From Acidobacteriota bacterium (lineage in GTDB: Bacteria; Acidobacteriota; Vicinamibacteria; Vicinamibacterales; UBA8438), in the NCBI GenBank assembly GCA_011523845.1, contig WTFV01000204.1, positions 1 through 64,000 on the forward strand: DNA of 64,000 bases, written 5' to 3'. Below, one piece after another: positions 9,253 to 17,661 of the stretch; within the stretch, counting starts at the first letter, position 1, and each line of letters opens with the position of its first letter. The notes below the pieces were generated by a model. That model saw only the letters and a program-made list of their open reading frames with translations. It made no database searches and had not been told where the DNA came from. A program made the translations under genes and the position numbers.

Positions 9253-10269
9253 GTGCGCGTGACGGTGAGCGGACCGGTGGCCGTGCTGGGCTGCGGCAGT
9301 TGGGGCACGGCGCTGGCCATTCATCTCGGTCGTTGCGGGCGGGAAGTGCGACTCTGGGGGCGGGACGCGGACCTCGTGGGTCAGGTGGCGGCCTGCCGCG
9401 GCAACGAGGTCTATCTGCCGGGGATCGAGCTGCCCGGGTGCGTGCGGCCGACCGCGTCGCTGGAGAGTGCGCTGGAGGGCGCAGTCTACGTGGTCGCGGC
9501 GGTTCCGTCGCACGGTACCCGGCAGGTGCTGCGGCGCGCCGCGCCGCACGTCCGGCCGGGTGCGACCGTCGTCAGCGCCACGAAGGGCATCGAGGACGGC
9601 ACCCTGCTCCGGATGTCCGAGGTGACGGCCCAGGAGGTCGGCGACGGGCGGGCCGTGGCCGTGCTGTCGGGCCCGAGCTTCGCGGCGGAGGTCGCGCGGG
9701 GCGTTCCCACCGCCGTGGTGGTCGCCGGACGGCGCGCCGAGGCGGTCGAGGCCGTCCAGCAGGACTTCCGGTCGGACCGCTTCCGGCTGTATGCGAGCGA
9801 CGACGTCGTGGGCGTGGAGATCGGGGGGGCGATGAAGAACGTCATCGCCATCGCGGCCGGCGGCGCCGAGTCGCTCGGACTGGGGCACAACGCGGTGGCA
9901 GCCCTCGTGACCCGCGGGCTGGCCGAGATCTCGCGCCTCGCCTGCGCCCTCGGCGGCCGGCGCGACACGCTCGCGGGCCTGAGCGGGCTCGGGGACCTGG
10001 TGCTGACGTGCACCGGCGGGCCGAGCCGCAACCGGCGCCTCGGGATGGAGCTGGGCAGGGGACGTGCCCTCGACGACGTGCTCGACGGCATGCGGATGGT
10101 CGCCGAAGGGGTCCGCACCACGCAGGCGGCGCTCGCTCTCGGCGCGCGGCACGGCGTGGAGTTGCCGATCACCTCGCAGATGACCGAGGTGATCGCCGGC
10201 CGCAAGACGCCGCGCGCGGCGGTGGAGGAGCTCATGCTCCGCCGGCAGCGGTCGGAGCTGGACGAATGA
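9253..10269 (+). CDS. gpsA: Glycerol-3-phosphate dehydrogenase [NAD(P)+]
   Basis: Reduces dihydroxyacetone phosphate to sn-glycerol-3-phosphate for phospholipid synthesis. The 338-residue product shows the Rossmann motif GCGSWGTALA near residue 12, SATKGIEDGTLLRMSEV, GPSFAAEVARG, and the catalytic lysine region GGAMKNVIAIAAG. The start is GTG 9253, with a second in-frame GTG 3 codons on. It begins 127 bp after thpR and opens the gpsA-ftsY-rib run. Confidence 0.97.
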   Translation: MRVTVSGPVAVLGCGSWGTALAIHLGRCGREVRLWGRDADLVGQVAACRGNEVYLPGIELPGCVRPTASLESALEGAVYVVAAVPSHGTRQVLRRAAPHVRPGATVVSATKGIEDGTLLRMSEVTAQEVGDGRAVAVLSGPSFAAEVARGVPTAVVVAGRRAEAVEAVQQDFRSDRFRLYASDDVVGVEIGGAMKNVIAIAAGGAESLGLGHNAVAALVTRGLAEISRLACALGGRRDTLAGLSGLGDLVLTCTGGPSRNRRLGMELGRGRALDDVLDGMRMVAEGVRTTQAALALGARHGVELPITSQMTEVIAGRKTPRAAVEELMLRRQRSELDE

Positions 10270-11171
10270 GCATCGTCGGTCGCCTGCGCGAGGGGTTGCG
10301 GCGCACCGCCGAACGCTGGACGGGCCGGCTGGAGCGTCTGACCCGTTCTTCCGCGGCCGGCGGCAGTCCGGGCGCGGAGACGCTCGAGGCCCTCGAGGAG
10401 CTGTTGATCGAGGCCGACGTCGGGGTGTCGACGGCGGCGCGCATCGTCGCGCGCATCGGCGACGACGGTGCGGGTGACCTGCGGGCGCGCGTCAGGACCG
10501 AGATCCTCGGCGTGCTCGCCGGCGCCGCCGCGCCCGCGGCGGAGGTTCCGGCGCCGCGCGTGGTGCTCGTGGTCGGCGTCAACGGCACGGGGAAGACCAC
10601 GACGGTCGGCAAGCTCGCCCACCGCTGTCGCCTCGAAGGCGAGACGCCGCTCATCTGTGCCGCGGACACGTTCCGGGCGGCGGCGGTCGAGCAGATCGCG
10701 GTGTGGGCGGAACGTGCGTCGGTCGACATCGTGCGCGCGGGCGACGGAGCCGATCCCGCCTCGGTCGTCTTCGATTCGATCTCGGCGGCGCGCGCACGGG
10801 GACGCGACGTGGTGTTCGTCGATACCGCCGGCCGTCTCCATACGCGCGCCGACCTGATGGGCGAGCTGGCCAAGATACGCCGCGTCGCCGGCCGCGCGGC
10901 CTCCGGGGCGCCGCACGAGGTGCTGCTGGTGATCGACGCCACCGTGGGGCAGAACGGCATCGCCCAGGCGCGCCGGTTCATGGAGACGGCAGGCGTCACC
11001 GGCATCGTGCTGACCAAGCTCGACGGCACCGCGAAGGGAGGCGTCGCAGTGGCCATCGCGGGAGAGCTCGGTGTTCCCATCCGCTACGTCGGGGTCGGGG
11101 AGGGCATCGACGACCTGCTGCCGTTCTCGGCCGAGGACTACGTCGCGGCGCTGTTCGAGAAGGCCTGGTAG
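10266..11171 (+). CDS. ftsY: Signal recognition particle receptor FtsY
   Basis: Membrane-associated SRP GTPase that docks ribosome-nascent chain complexes at the translocon. The product has 301 residues: the N domain at about 1-95 (ETLEALEELLIEADVGV), then the G domain with P-loop GVNGTGKTTTVGKLA, DTFRAAAVEQ, DTAGRLH and TKLDGTAKGG. The acidic A domain of the E. coli protein is absent; a basic amphipathic N-terminus (RLREGLRRTAERW) may bind the membrane instead. Its partner ffh lies about 3 kb downstream. Confidence 0.97.
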   Translation: MSIVGRLREGLRRTAERWTGRLERLTRSSAAGGSPGAETLEALEELLIEADVGVSTAARIVARIGDDGAGDLRARVRTEILGVLAGAAAPAAEVPAPRVVLVVGVNGTGKTTTVGKLAHRCRLEGETPLICAADTFRAAAVEQIAVWAERASVDIVRAGDGADPASVVFDSISAARARGRDVVFVDTAGRLHTRADLMGELAKIRRVAGRAASGAPHEVLLVIDATVGQNGIAQARRFMETAGVTGIVLTKLDGTAKGGVAVAIAGELGVPIRYVGVGEGIDDLLPFSAEDYVAALFEKAW

Positions 11172-11177
11172 GGGGCG

Positions 11178-12275
11178 ATGCCGGCGACCGCACGTGACGA
11201 CACGCACATGCGCGAAGCCCTGCGGCTCGCCGCGAAGGGAATCGGGCGCACGAGCCCGAACCCGATGGTCGGGGCGGTCATCGTGGATGGGCGCGGCGCC
11301 GTCGTCGGTACCGGCTACCATGCGCGCGCGGGCGGCGACCACGCCGAGGTTCGAGCGCTGGCCGAGGCCGGGCGGGCCGCACGGGGCGCGACGCTGTACT
11401 GCACGCTCGAGCCGTGCTGCCATCACGGGAGAACGGGACCGTGCGTGGAACGGATCGTCGAGGCGGCCGTCGCTCGCGTGGTGGTGGCCATGCCGGACCC
11501 GAATCCCGCCGTCGACGGCAAGGGCATCGAGTCGCTCCGCGCGCGGGGGATCGCGGTCGACGTGGGCCTCCGGGAGCGCGAGGCGGCGCGCTTGAACGAG
11601 GCGTTCGTGACCTGGGTGGCCGAGCGGCGGCCGTTCGTGACGCTGAAGGTCGCGGCCAGTCTCGACGGGCGCATCGCGGCGCGGCCCGGCGCCCGTACGG
11701 CGCTGACGTCGCCCGCGGCGAATCGGATCGTGCATGGCCTGCGGGCCCGCGTCGACGCCATCGGCGTCGGCTCGACGACCGTCCTGGTGGACGACCCCCT
11801 GCTCACGGCCCGCGGGGCGCCGCGGTCGTTGCCGCTGACGCGGGTCGTCTTCGATCGCCGGCTGCGCACGCCGCCGGCGGCCCGGCTCCTCGGCACGCTG
11901 GACGCCGGACCCGTCGTCGTGCTGACGGTCGAGTCCGCTTCGGCGCAGCAGCGCGAGCGGCAGGCGCGGCTGGCGGACGCGGGGGCGGAAATCGAGCGTC
12001 TGGACGCCGGCGGGTCCCTGCGCGACGCGTTCGCGCGGCTTGCCGGGCGCGGATTGACGAGTCTGGTGCTGGAAGGCGGGCGGCGGGTGCACGAGGCGGC
12101 GTGGGAGGCCGGACTGGTCGACCGGGTGCAGGTGTTCGTCGCCCCGGTCGAGCTGGGTCCGTCGGGCGTCGCCTGGATGGACCGCGGCGCGATTCTCCGC
12201 GGGGTCGATACCTTGTCGGTCCGCGCCTGCGGGCCGGACCTGTTGATGGAAGCCGATGTTCACAGGACTGATTGA
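11178..12275 (+). CDS. ribD: Bifunctional riboflavin deaminase/reductase RibD
   Basis: Carries out the second and third steps from GTP to riboflavin. The 365-residue product has the zinc deaminase domain at about 1-145 (HAEVRAL, TLEPCCHHGRTGPC) and the NADPH-dependent reductase domain after it (FVTLKVAASLDGRIA, LVLEGGRRVHEAAW). It overlaps ribE by 20 bp. No FMN riboswitch is possible in the 6-bp gap after ftsY, so any control must lie upstream of gpsA or ftsY. Confidence 0.97.
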   Translation: MPATARDDTHMREALRLAAKGIGRTSPNPMVGAVIVDGRGAVVGTGYHARAGGDHAEVRALAEAGRAARGATLYCTLEPCCHHGRTGPCVERIVEAAVARVVVAMPDPNPAVDGKGIESLRARGIAVDVGLREREAARLNEAFVTWVAERRPFVTLKVAASLDGRIAARPGARTALTSPAANRIVHGLRARVDAIGVGSTTVLVDDPLLTARGAPRSLPLTRVVFDRRLRTPPAARLLGTLDAGPVVVLTVESASAQQRERQARLADAGAEIERLDAGGSLRDAFARLAGRGLTSLVLEGGRRVHEAAWEAGLVDRVQVFVAPVELGPSGVAWMDRGAILRGVDTLSVRACGPDLLMEADVHRTD

Positions 12276-12879
12276 GGAGCTGGGCGCGGTCGCCGGCGTC
12301 GAGGAGTTGCCGACCGGGCGGCGGTTGCGGATAGCGACCGCCGTCGCCGCGGAGCTCGCGCTCGGCGACAGCGTCGCCGTCAACGGCGTCTGCCTGACCG
12401 TGGTCCGGTTCGATGCGGCCGGATTCGACGCGGAGGTTTCGCCGGCGACGCTGCGGGTCACGAATCTGGGGGATCTGCGCGACGGGGCGACCGTGAACCT
12501 CGAACGTCCGTTGCTGCCCTCCGATCGGCTCGGCGGCCACTTCGTGCAGGGGCACGTGGACGGTGTCGGGAGCCTCGCCGGGATAGAGCAGGAGACCGAC
12601 TTCTGGTGGGTGACGGTGCGTTTCCCGGAGAGTCTGTCGCGCTACCTCGTGCCGAAGGGCTCGGTTGCGGTCGACGGCATCAGTCTCACCGTGGCCGGTC
12701 TCGAGACGGATCGCTTCGCGGTGCAGATCGTCCCGCACACGTGGCGGCACACGAACCTCCACGCCCGGCGCGTCGGCGACGCCGTCAACATCGAGTGCGA
12801 TATCATCGGGAAGTACGTCGCCCGCGCCGTCGAGGCGTTCAGGGGCGGCCCGACGGGTGATGGCGAGCGCGACAGATGA
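12256..12879 (+). CDS. ribE: Riboflavin synthase alpha subunit
   Basis: Dismutates two 6,7-dimethyl-8-ribityllumazine to riboflavin. The 207-residue protein consists of two homologous barrels (about 1-97 and 98-195) starting MFTGLIEELGAV and containing VNGVCLTVV, HFVQGHVDGVG and VDGISLTVAG. The C-terminus (GDGERDR) is encoded by the first copy of a 23-bp tandem repeat, and the stop TGA overlaps the ATG of a tiny relay ORF that leads to ribBA. Confidence 0.97.
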   Translation: MFTGLIEELGAVAGVEELPTGRRLRIATAVAAELALGDSVAVNGVCLTVVRFDAAGFDAEVSPATLRVTNLGDLRDGATVNLERPLLPSDRLGGHFVQGHVDGVGSLAGIEQETDFWWVTVRFPESLSRYLVPKGSVAVDGISLTVAGLETDRFAVQIVPHTWRHTNLHARRVGDAVNIECDIIGKYVARAVEAFRGGPTGDGERDR

Positions 12880-12907
12880 GCGACGGCGAGCGCGACAGAT
12901 GAGCGAC
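12862..12907 (+). repeat. 23-bp tandem duplication at the ribE/ribBA junction
   Basis: Two perfect copies, 12862-12884 and 12885-12907, of a 23-bp unit that contains ACAGATGAGCGAC. Because 23 is not a multiple of 3, each copy supplies an ATGA start/stop overlap in a different frame: the first ends ribE and the second starts ribBA. Confidence 0.92.
12876..12902 (+). CDS. 8-codon relay mini-ORF between ribE and ribBA
   Basis: ATG at 12876 overlaps the ribE TGA. The frame encodes MSDGERDR and its TGA (12900-12902) overlaps the ribBA ATG (12899). No function is expected of the peptide itself. The layout would let ribosomes terminate and restart twice to couple ribE and ribBA translation. Existence of the frame is certain; its translation is inference. 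Confidence 0.4.
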   Translation: MSDGERDR

Positions 12908-14140
12908 GGGAAGACGGAAGGGTCGGCCGCGCGCGGCGCGCGCTTTGCGACCATCGACGAGGCGGTGGAGGCGTTCCGCCGCGGGCGCATGCTGATCGTC
13001 GTCGACGACGAGGATCGCGAGAACGAGGGCGACCTGACCATCGCCGCCGACCAGGTCACGCCGGACGCGATCAACTTCATGGCGCGCTACGGCCGCGGCC
13101 TGATCTGTCTGTCCATGACCGGTCAGCGCCTCGACGAGCTCGAGATCCCGATGATCGTGAGCGAGAACACGTCGCGCTTCGAGACGGCGTTCGCGGTGCC
13201 TATCGACGCAAAGCACGTCACCACGACCGGCATCTCGGCCGCCGACCGGGCCGCGACCATCCGGGTGGCCATCGACCCGGCGACCCGGCCGGCCGACCTC
13301 GCCAAGCCCGGTCACGTGTCCCCCTTGCGCGCCCGCGACGGGGGCGTGCTCGTGCGCGCCGGTCAGACCGAGGCAGCGGTGGATCTGGCGCGGCTCGCCG
13401 GTCTCTATCCGGCCGGCGTCATCTGCGAGATCATGAACGACGACGGCACGATGGCCCGCGTGCCGGATCTCGACCGGTTCGCGCGCCGGCACGATCTGCT
13501 GATGATCACGGTGGCGGATCTCATCAAGCACCGGATGCGCCACGACCGCCTCGTCAAGCGCCTCGCGTCGGCCGAGCTCCCCACCGCGCACGGGCCCTTC
13601 ACGGTGACCGCCTACGACAGCCTCATCGACGGCCGGACCCACGTCGCGCTCGTGCGGGGGGAGGTCGGCGACGGCAAGGGCGTGCTCGTGCGCGTCCATT
13701 CGCAGTGCCTGACCGGCGACGTGCTCGGGTCCACCCGTTGCGACTGCGGCGCCCAGTTGTCGCGGGCCCTGGAGCGGATTGCGGCCGAGGGCCGCGGCGT
13801 GCTCCTCTACCTCAACCAGGAGGGGCGCGGCATCGGGCTCGCCAACAAGATCCGCGCCTACGAGCTGCAGGATCAGGGGCTCGACACCGTGGAGGCGAAC
13901 GAACACCTCGGCTTCAAGGCGGACCAGCGCGACTACGGAATCGGCGCCCAGATACTGGGCGACCTCGGCGTGCGCACGATGCGCCTGCTCACCAACAATC
14001 CCCGGAAGTTCGTGGGCCTCGACGGCTACGGGCTGGCCGTGGAGGCGTCCGTTCCGTTGGAGATCGAGCCGACCGAGTTCACCGAGCGCTACCTCCGCAC
14101 GAAGAAGGAGAAGCTCGGCCACCGTCTCTCGTCGGTATGA
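12899..14140 (+). CDS. ribBA: Bifunctional DHBP synthase/GTP cyclohydrolase II
   Basis: Makes both riboflavin precursors: 3,4-dihydroxy-2-butanone 4-phosphate from ribulose 5-phosphate, and the pyrimidine from GTP. The product has 413 residues. The N-terminal RibB domain has DDEDRENEGDL near residue 40 and HVSPLRAR. The C-terminal RibA domain has the zinc motif SQCLTGDVLGSTRCDCGAQL, NQEGRGIGLANK, and the final LTNNPRKFVGL. It closes the rib run; ribH is not present after it. Confidence 0.97.
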   Translation: MSDGKTEGSAARGARFATIDEAVEAFRRGRMLIVVDDEDRENEGDLTIAADQVTPDAINFMARYGRGLICLSMTGQRLDELEIPMIVSENTSRFETAFAVPIDAKHVTTTGISAADRAATIRVAIDPATRPADLAKPGHVSPLRARDGGVLVRAGQTEAAVDLARLAGLYPAGVICEIMNDDGTMARVPDLDRFARRHDLLMITVADLIKHRMRHDRLVKRLASAELPTAHGPFTVTAYDSLIDGRTHVALVRGEVGDGKGVLVRVHSQCLTGDVLGSTRCDCGAQLSRALERIAAEGRGVLLYLNQEGRGIGLANKIRAYELQDQGLDTVEANEHLGFKADQRDYGIGAQILGDLGVRTMRLLTNNPRKFVGLDGYGLAVEASVPLEIEPTEFTERYLRTKKEKLGHRLSSV

Positions 14141-14169
14141 CGCGGGCCGCCTGCGCTCACCTGCCCCGG

Positions 14170-14199
14170 TTGACGCCACAAGCCGCCACAACCTAGAAT
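14170..14199 (+). promoter_or_regulatory. Promoter of the ffh-rpsP operon
   Basis: TTGACG (14170-14175), an 18-bp spacer and TAGAAT (14194-14199) form a good housekeeping sigma promoter. It is the only clear promoter between ribBA and rodZ, and predicts a start near 14206, about 60 nt before ffh. Confidence 0.75.
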
Positions 14200-14265
14200 A
14201 ACCAGTTTGTTGAGAGTCAGTTACGGCTTCTCATCAGGTGGTCCGGTCAGGAGCGGGCCCTTCCG

Positions 14266-15600
14266 ATGTTCCAGGTACTCGGCTCACGCCTGCAGGATGT
14301 CTTCGGGTCGTTGCGCCGCGAGGTGCGGCTGACGCCGGAGACGGTCGAGCGCACGCTGCGCGAGATCCGCCTGGCGCTGCTCGAGGCGGACGTCAACTTC
14401 AAGGTCGTCAAGGCCTTCGTCGACCGGGTACGGGATCGGGCGACCGAGCGGAAGGTGCTCGACAGCCTCACCCCGTCGCAGCAGGTGGTCGCGATCGTGC
14501 GCGACGAGCTGCTGAAGCTCTTCGGCGACTCCCCCGCGGGGCTCTCCACCGCCGCCGAGCGGCCGCAGGTGGTCCTGCTGGTCGGCCTGCAGGGCTCGGG
14601 CAAGACCACCACCACCGCGAAACTGGGACGCTGGCTGGTCGGACAGGGCCGGCATCCGCTCCTGGTCTCCACGGACGTCCGCCGGCCGGCGGCCATCGAG
14701 CAGTTGGCCGTTCTCGGACGGGACGCGGAGCTGCGGGTGCACGAGGGGGGCACCGGGGATCCCGTGCGCCGCGCCGCCTCGGCGGTGTCCGAGGCGCGGA
14801 AGCTGGGCTTCGACGTCGTGCTCGTGGACACGGCCGGGCGCCTCCACGTGGACGACGAGCTGATGCAGGAGATCGTCGCCATCCGCGAGGCGGTCGAGCC
14901 CTCCGACCTGCTGTTCGTGGCCGATGCGATGACCGGGCAGGACGCGGTGCGGAGCGCCGGCGAGTTCAACCACCGGCTCGGGGTGACCGGCGTCGTGCTC
15001 ACGAAGCTGGACGGCGACGCGCGGGGCGGCGCGGCGCTGTCGGTGGTCTCGGTGGTCGGCGTGCCGGTGGTGTTCGCTGCGACCGGGGAGCGGATGAACG
15101 ACCTGGAGCCCTTCCGGCCGGAGCGGCTCGTGTCGCGTCTGCTCGGGCTGGGCGACGTGCTGAGTCTCGTGGAGCGGGCCGAGCAGGCGATTGACCGCGA
15201 CGACGCGGTCTCGATGGCGACGCGCATACGGCGCAACGAGATCACGCTCGACGATCTGAAGCAGCAGATGCGGGCCGTCGGGCGGATGGGGCCGCTGAAT
15301 CAGGTGCTGGGCATGATTCCGGGGCTCGGTTCGCGCATGCCGGCGGCGGACGTCGATGCGGGTGCGCTGACCCGCATGGTGGCCATCATCGATTCGATGA
15401 CGGCGCACGAGCGACGCAACCCGACGGTGATGAACGGCAGCCGGCGGCGTCGGGTCGCGCGCGGCAGCGGGACGACCGTGCAGGAGGTGAATCGGCTGCT
15501 CAGGCAGTTCGCGCAGATGCGGAAGGTGTTGAAGTCCGTCGGCGGCACGAGCCGGCGGAAGGGAAAGCGGCGGCGCATGGCGCTGCCGGCCATGCGATGA
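14266..15600 (+). CDS. ffh: Signal recognition particle protein Ffh
   Basis: SRP54-family GTPase that binds signal sequences and 4.5S RNA. The 444-residue product has an N domain at 1-88, then the G domain with GLQGSGKTTTTAKLG, DVRRPAAIEQL, DTAGRLHVDDELM and TKLDGDARGG, and the methionine-containing M domain from about 295 (LNQVLGMIPGLGSRMP, RVARGSGTTVQEVNRLLRQF). It ends in a basic tail. The 4.5S RNA gene was not found in the window. It heads the ribosome-related operon. Confidence 0.98.
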   Translation: MFQVLGSRLQDVFGSLRREVRLTPETVERTLREIRLALLEADVNFKVVKAFVDRVRDRATERKVLDSLTPSQQVVAIVRDELLKLFGDSPAGLSTAAERPQVVLLVGLQGSGKTTTTAKLGRWLVGQGRHPLLVSTDVRRPAAIEQLAVLGRDAELRVHEGGTGDPVRRAASAVSEARKLGFDVVLVDTAGRLHVDDELMQEIVAIREAVEPSDLLFVADAMTGQDAVRSAGEFNHRLGVTGVVLTKLDGDARGGAALSVVSVVGVPVVFAATGERMNDLEPFRPERLVSRLLGLGDVLSLVERAEQAIDRDDAVSMATRIRRNEITLDDLKQQMRAVGRMGPLNQVLGMIPGLGSRMPAADVDAGALTRMVAIIDSMTAHERRNPTVMNGSRRRRVARGSGTTVQEVNRLLRQFAQMRKVLKSVGGTSRRKGKRRRMALPAMR

Positions 15601-15630
15601 TGCCGCGGGCTGCCGGGCGAAGGAGAGAGG

Positions 15631-15909
15631 ATGCTGACGATTCGACTGCGGCGACAGGGAGCCAGGAAGAGCCCGTTCTATCGGCTGGTGGTGATCGATT
15701 CGCGCAGTGCGCGCGACGGACGCGCGATCGAGGTCGTGGGGCACTACGACCCGACGGCGCAGCCCGAGGCGCTGACGGTGAAGCTCGACCGCGTCGAGCA
15801 CTGGGTGGCGCAGGGGGCGCAGATGAGCGACACGGTTCGCACGCTGGTCGCTCGCCATCCCGCCGCCGAGAGCGACGAAGCGGCGCCGGCGGAGTCGGCG
15901 GCCTCGTGA
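15631..15909 (+). CDS. rpsP: 30S ribosomal protein bS16
   Basis: Small-subunit assembly protein. The 92-residue product shows the family start MLTIRLRRQGARKSPFYRLVVIDSR split with YDPTAQPEALTVKLDRVEHWVAQGAQMSDTVR after it, then an Ala/Glu-rich tail. AGGAGAG precedes the ATG by a few bases. Its stop overlaps the GTG of khpA, the usual gene order. Confidence 0.98.
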   Translation: MLTIRLRRQGARKSPFYRLVVIDSRSARDGRAIEVVGHYDPTAQPEALTVKLDRVEHWVAQGAQMSDTVRTLVARHPAAESDEAAPAESAAS

Positions 15910-16154
15910 GCCGCGCGCGCGACGTGGTGGAGGTAATCGCGAAGGCGCTGGTGGATCACCCCGAGTCGGTTCAGGTGGAAGAGCGGGTCGACCGCGGCGG
16001 CGTGCGGATCGAGTTGACGACGCGTGCGGGAGATCTCGGGAAGCTCATCGGACGCCGGGGGCGCACCGCGTCGGCAGTGCGGGCGCTGGCCGACATCGCC
16101 GCCGAGCGCGACGGCCTGCGGGCGGCGGTGGATTTCCTCGACGGGGAGGAATGA
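15906..16154 (+). CDS. khpA: KH-domain RNA-binding protein KhpA
   Basis: A small global RNA-binding protein (82 residues) with a single KH fold. The KH GxxG loop appears as GKLIGRRGRTASAVR near residues 44-58. The start GTG overlaps the rpsP stop, and the stop overlaps the rimM start (ATGA). The position between rpsP and rimM is typical for the family. Confidence 0.93.
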   Translation: MSRARDVVEVIAKALVDHPESVQVEERVDRGGVRIELTTRAGDLGKLIGRRGRTASAVRALADIAAERDGLRAAVDFLDGEE

Positions 16155-16768
16155 AGGAAGAGAAGGAGGCCGGGCCCTGGAGCGCGATGGCCGTCGTCGG
16201 CGTCGTGGCGCGGACCCACGGGACGCACGGCGAGGTCGTGGTCAACCCGGAGACGGACTTTCCGGAAGACCGTTTCCGCGCGGGTGGAACGCTCTTCCTG
16301 GCTCGGGCGGGAGAGCCGGTCGCCATGCGGATTCGGAAGACGCGGTTTCACGGCGGCCGGCCGCTCGTCTCCTTCGACCGGATCGAGACGCTCGACGAGG
16401 CGGAGCGGTTGCGGGGGGCCGAGTTGCGGGTGCCCGAGGAAGCCCTGCATCCGCTTCCCGCGGATACCTGGTACGAGCATGAGCTGGTCGGCTGCGCCGT
16501 GCGGACGGCGAGCGGCGAAGCGATCGGGACGGTCTGCCGCATCGAAGGACCCGCCGGTGCGCAGCGCCTGATCGTGCGGGAGGAGAAAGGCGAGATCGAC
16601 GTGCCGCTGGTGGCCGGGATCTGCGTCTCGATCGACGTACGGGCCCGGACCATCGTCATCGACCCGCCGGACGGGCTGCTCGAGGTCAACCGCACGAGGG
16701 TTCGCAGGGCCGGCAGACGCGTCCGGCGCTCGTGGCCGGCGCGCGCCGTCGAGGGGCCGGGCGCATGA
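16151..16768 (+). CDS. rimM: Ribosome maturation factor RimM
   Basis: Helps mature the 30S head. The 205-residue product has the N-terminal RimM barrel (VVGVVARTHGTHGEVVV, then DRIETLDEAERLRGAEL) and the C-terminal PRC barrel starting WYEHELVGCAVRTASGEAIGTV. The last 25 residues are Arg-rich and unconserved. It is translationally coupled to khpA and trmD by 4-bp overlaps. Confidence 0.95.
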   Translation: MKEEKEAGPWSAMAVVGVVARTHGTHGEVVVNPETDFPEDRFRAGGTLFLARAGEPVAMRIRKTRFHGGRPLVSFDRIETLDEAERLRGAELRVPEEALHPLPADTWYEHELVGCAVRTASGEAIGTVCRIEGPAGAQRLIVREEKGEIDVPLVAGICVSIDVRARTIVIDPPDGLLEVNRTRVRRAGRRVRRSWPARAVEGPGA

Positions 16769-17661
16769 AGTTCGACGTCGTCACGGTGTTTCCGGATCTG
16801 GTGGAGCAGGTCACGAGCGTCGGCGTGGTGGGTCGGGCGCGCGAGAGGGGGCTGGTGGACCTGGCGGTGCACGACCTGCGGGACTTCACGACCGATCGCC
16901 ACCGTACGGTGGACGATGCGCCGTACGGCGGCGGGCCGGGGATGGTGCTCAAGGTCGAGCCGTTTCTGCGCGCGGTCGACCACGTGCGGCAGCGGCGCGG
17001 GGAGCCCGGTGCGGTAATCCTGATGTCGCCGCAGGGGGAGACCTTCACCCACGAGGCGGCGGTCCGGATGAGTCGACTCGACCACGTGGTGTTGCTGTGC
17101 GGGCGCTACCAGGGCGTCGACGAGCGCGTGCGCGTGCAGGTGGCCACCGGGGAACTCTCGATCGGCGACTACGTCCTCAGTGGCGGCGAGCTGGCCGCGG
17201 CCGTCGTGATCGACGCCGTGTCGCGGCAGATGCCGGGGGTCGTGGGCAACGCGGAGTCCGTCGCGACCGACTCGTTCGTGCGCCGGATGCTGGACTGTCC
17301 GACATACACCCGACCCGCGCAACTCGCCGGGCACGCCGTGCCGGAGGTGCTGGTGTCGGGCGATCACGGTGAGATTCGGCGCTGGCGCAAGCGGGAGGCG
17401 GTGAAGCGCACGTTCCGCCGGCGACCCGATCTGTTGCGGCGTGCGCGTCTCGACGACGAGGAACGGGAGTGCCTTCGCGAGCTGCAGGCGGGGGGGACCC
17501 GGGAGTCTGCGCCGCCGGCGGTCGCAGACGACGCCAGCCAGGAGTCTGCGCCGCGGAACGCAGCGAAGCGAAGTGCTGCGGCGCAGGGGCATGGAGCGGG
17601 GGATGAGCCGAAACGCCGAGTCAGCGAGGCGTTTCGGGGCGCTGGGAGATCAGAGGCATGA
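16765..17661 (+). CDS. trmD: tRNA (guanine37-N1)-methyltransferase TrmD
   Basis: SPOUT methyltransferase that makes m1G37 in tRNA, preventing frameshifts. The catalytic core is at 1-240: MKFDVVTVFPDLVEQ, DDAPYGGGPGMVLK, LLCGRYQGVDERV, and IGDYVLSGGELAA at the trefoil knot. The 298-residue product is about 50 residues longer than usual. The extra tail (from about TRESAPP) is not TrmD-like: its end is encoded by a palindromic repeat that recurs at 31387-31492. The stop overlaps rplS. Confidence 0.96.
   Translation: MKFDVVTVFPDLVEQVTSVGVVGRARERGLVDLAVHDLRDFTTDRHRTVDDAPYGGGPGMVLKVEPFLRAVDHVRQRRGEPGAVILMSPQGETFTHEAAVRMSRLDHVVLLCGRYQGVDERVRVQVATGELSIGDYVLSGGELAAAVVIDAVSRQMPGVVGNAESVATDSFVRRMLDCPTYTRPAQLAGHAVPEVLVSGDHGEIRRWRKREAVKRTFRRRPDLLRRARLDDEERECLRELQAGGTRESAPPAVADDASQESAPRNAAKRSAAAQGHGAGDEPKRRVSEAFRGAGRSEA
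17539..17643 (+). repeat. Dispersed two-hairpin repeat, copy 1 (inside the trmD 3' end)
   Basis: About 105 bp, hand-alignable at roughly 85% identity to 31387-31492 in reverse complement. It contains a perfect inverted repeat CCGAAACGCC (17608-17617)/GGCGTTTCGG (17628-17637) and a second potential stem, GCGCCGC with GCGGCGC. It is translated in frame as the trmD tail. Confidence 0.8.

Noticed and set aside
11172..11177. FMN riboswitch before ribD
   Set aside because: The gap between ftsY and ribD is 6 bp, too short for any RFN element.
9486..12461. 991-codon minus-strand frame across gpsA, ftsY and ribD
   Set aside because: It is antisense to three well-conserved genes and has no recognisable domain.
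14200..14265. Possible 4.5S RNA (ffs) before ffh, from CAGGTGGTCCGGTCAGGAGC
   Set aside because: The conserved SRP RNA loop order and a long hairpin are missing. The segment is simply the ffh leader.
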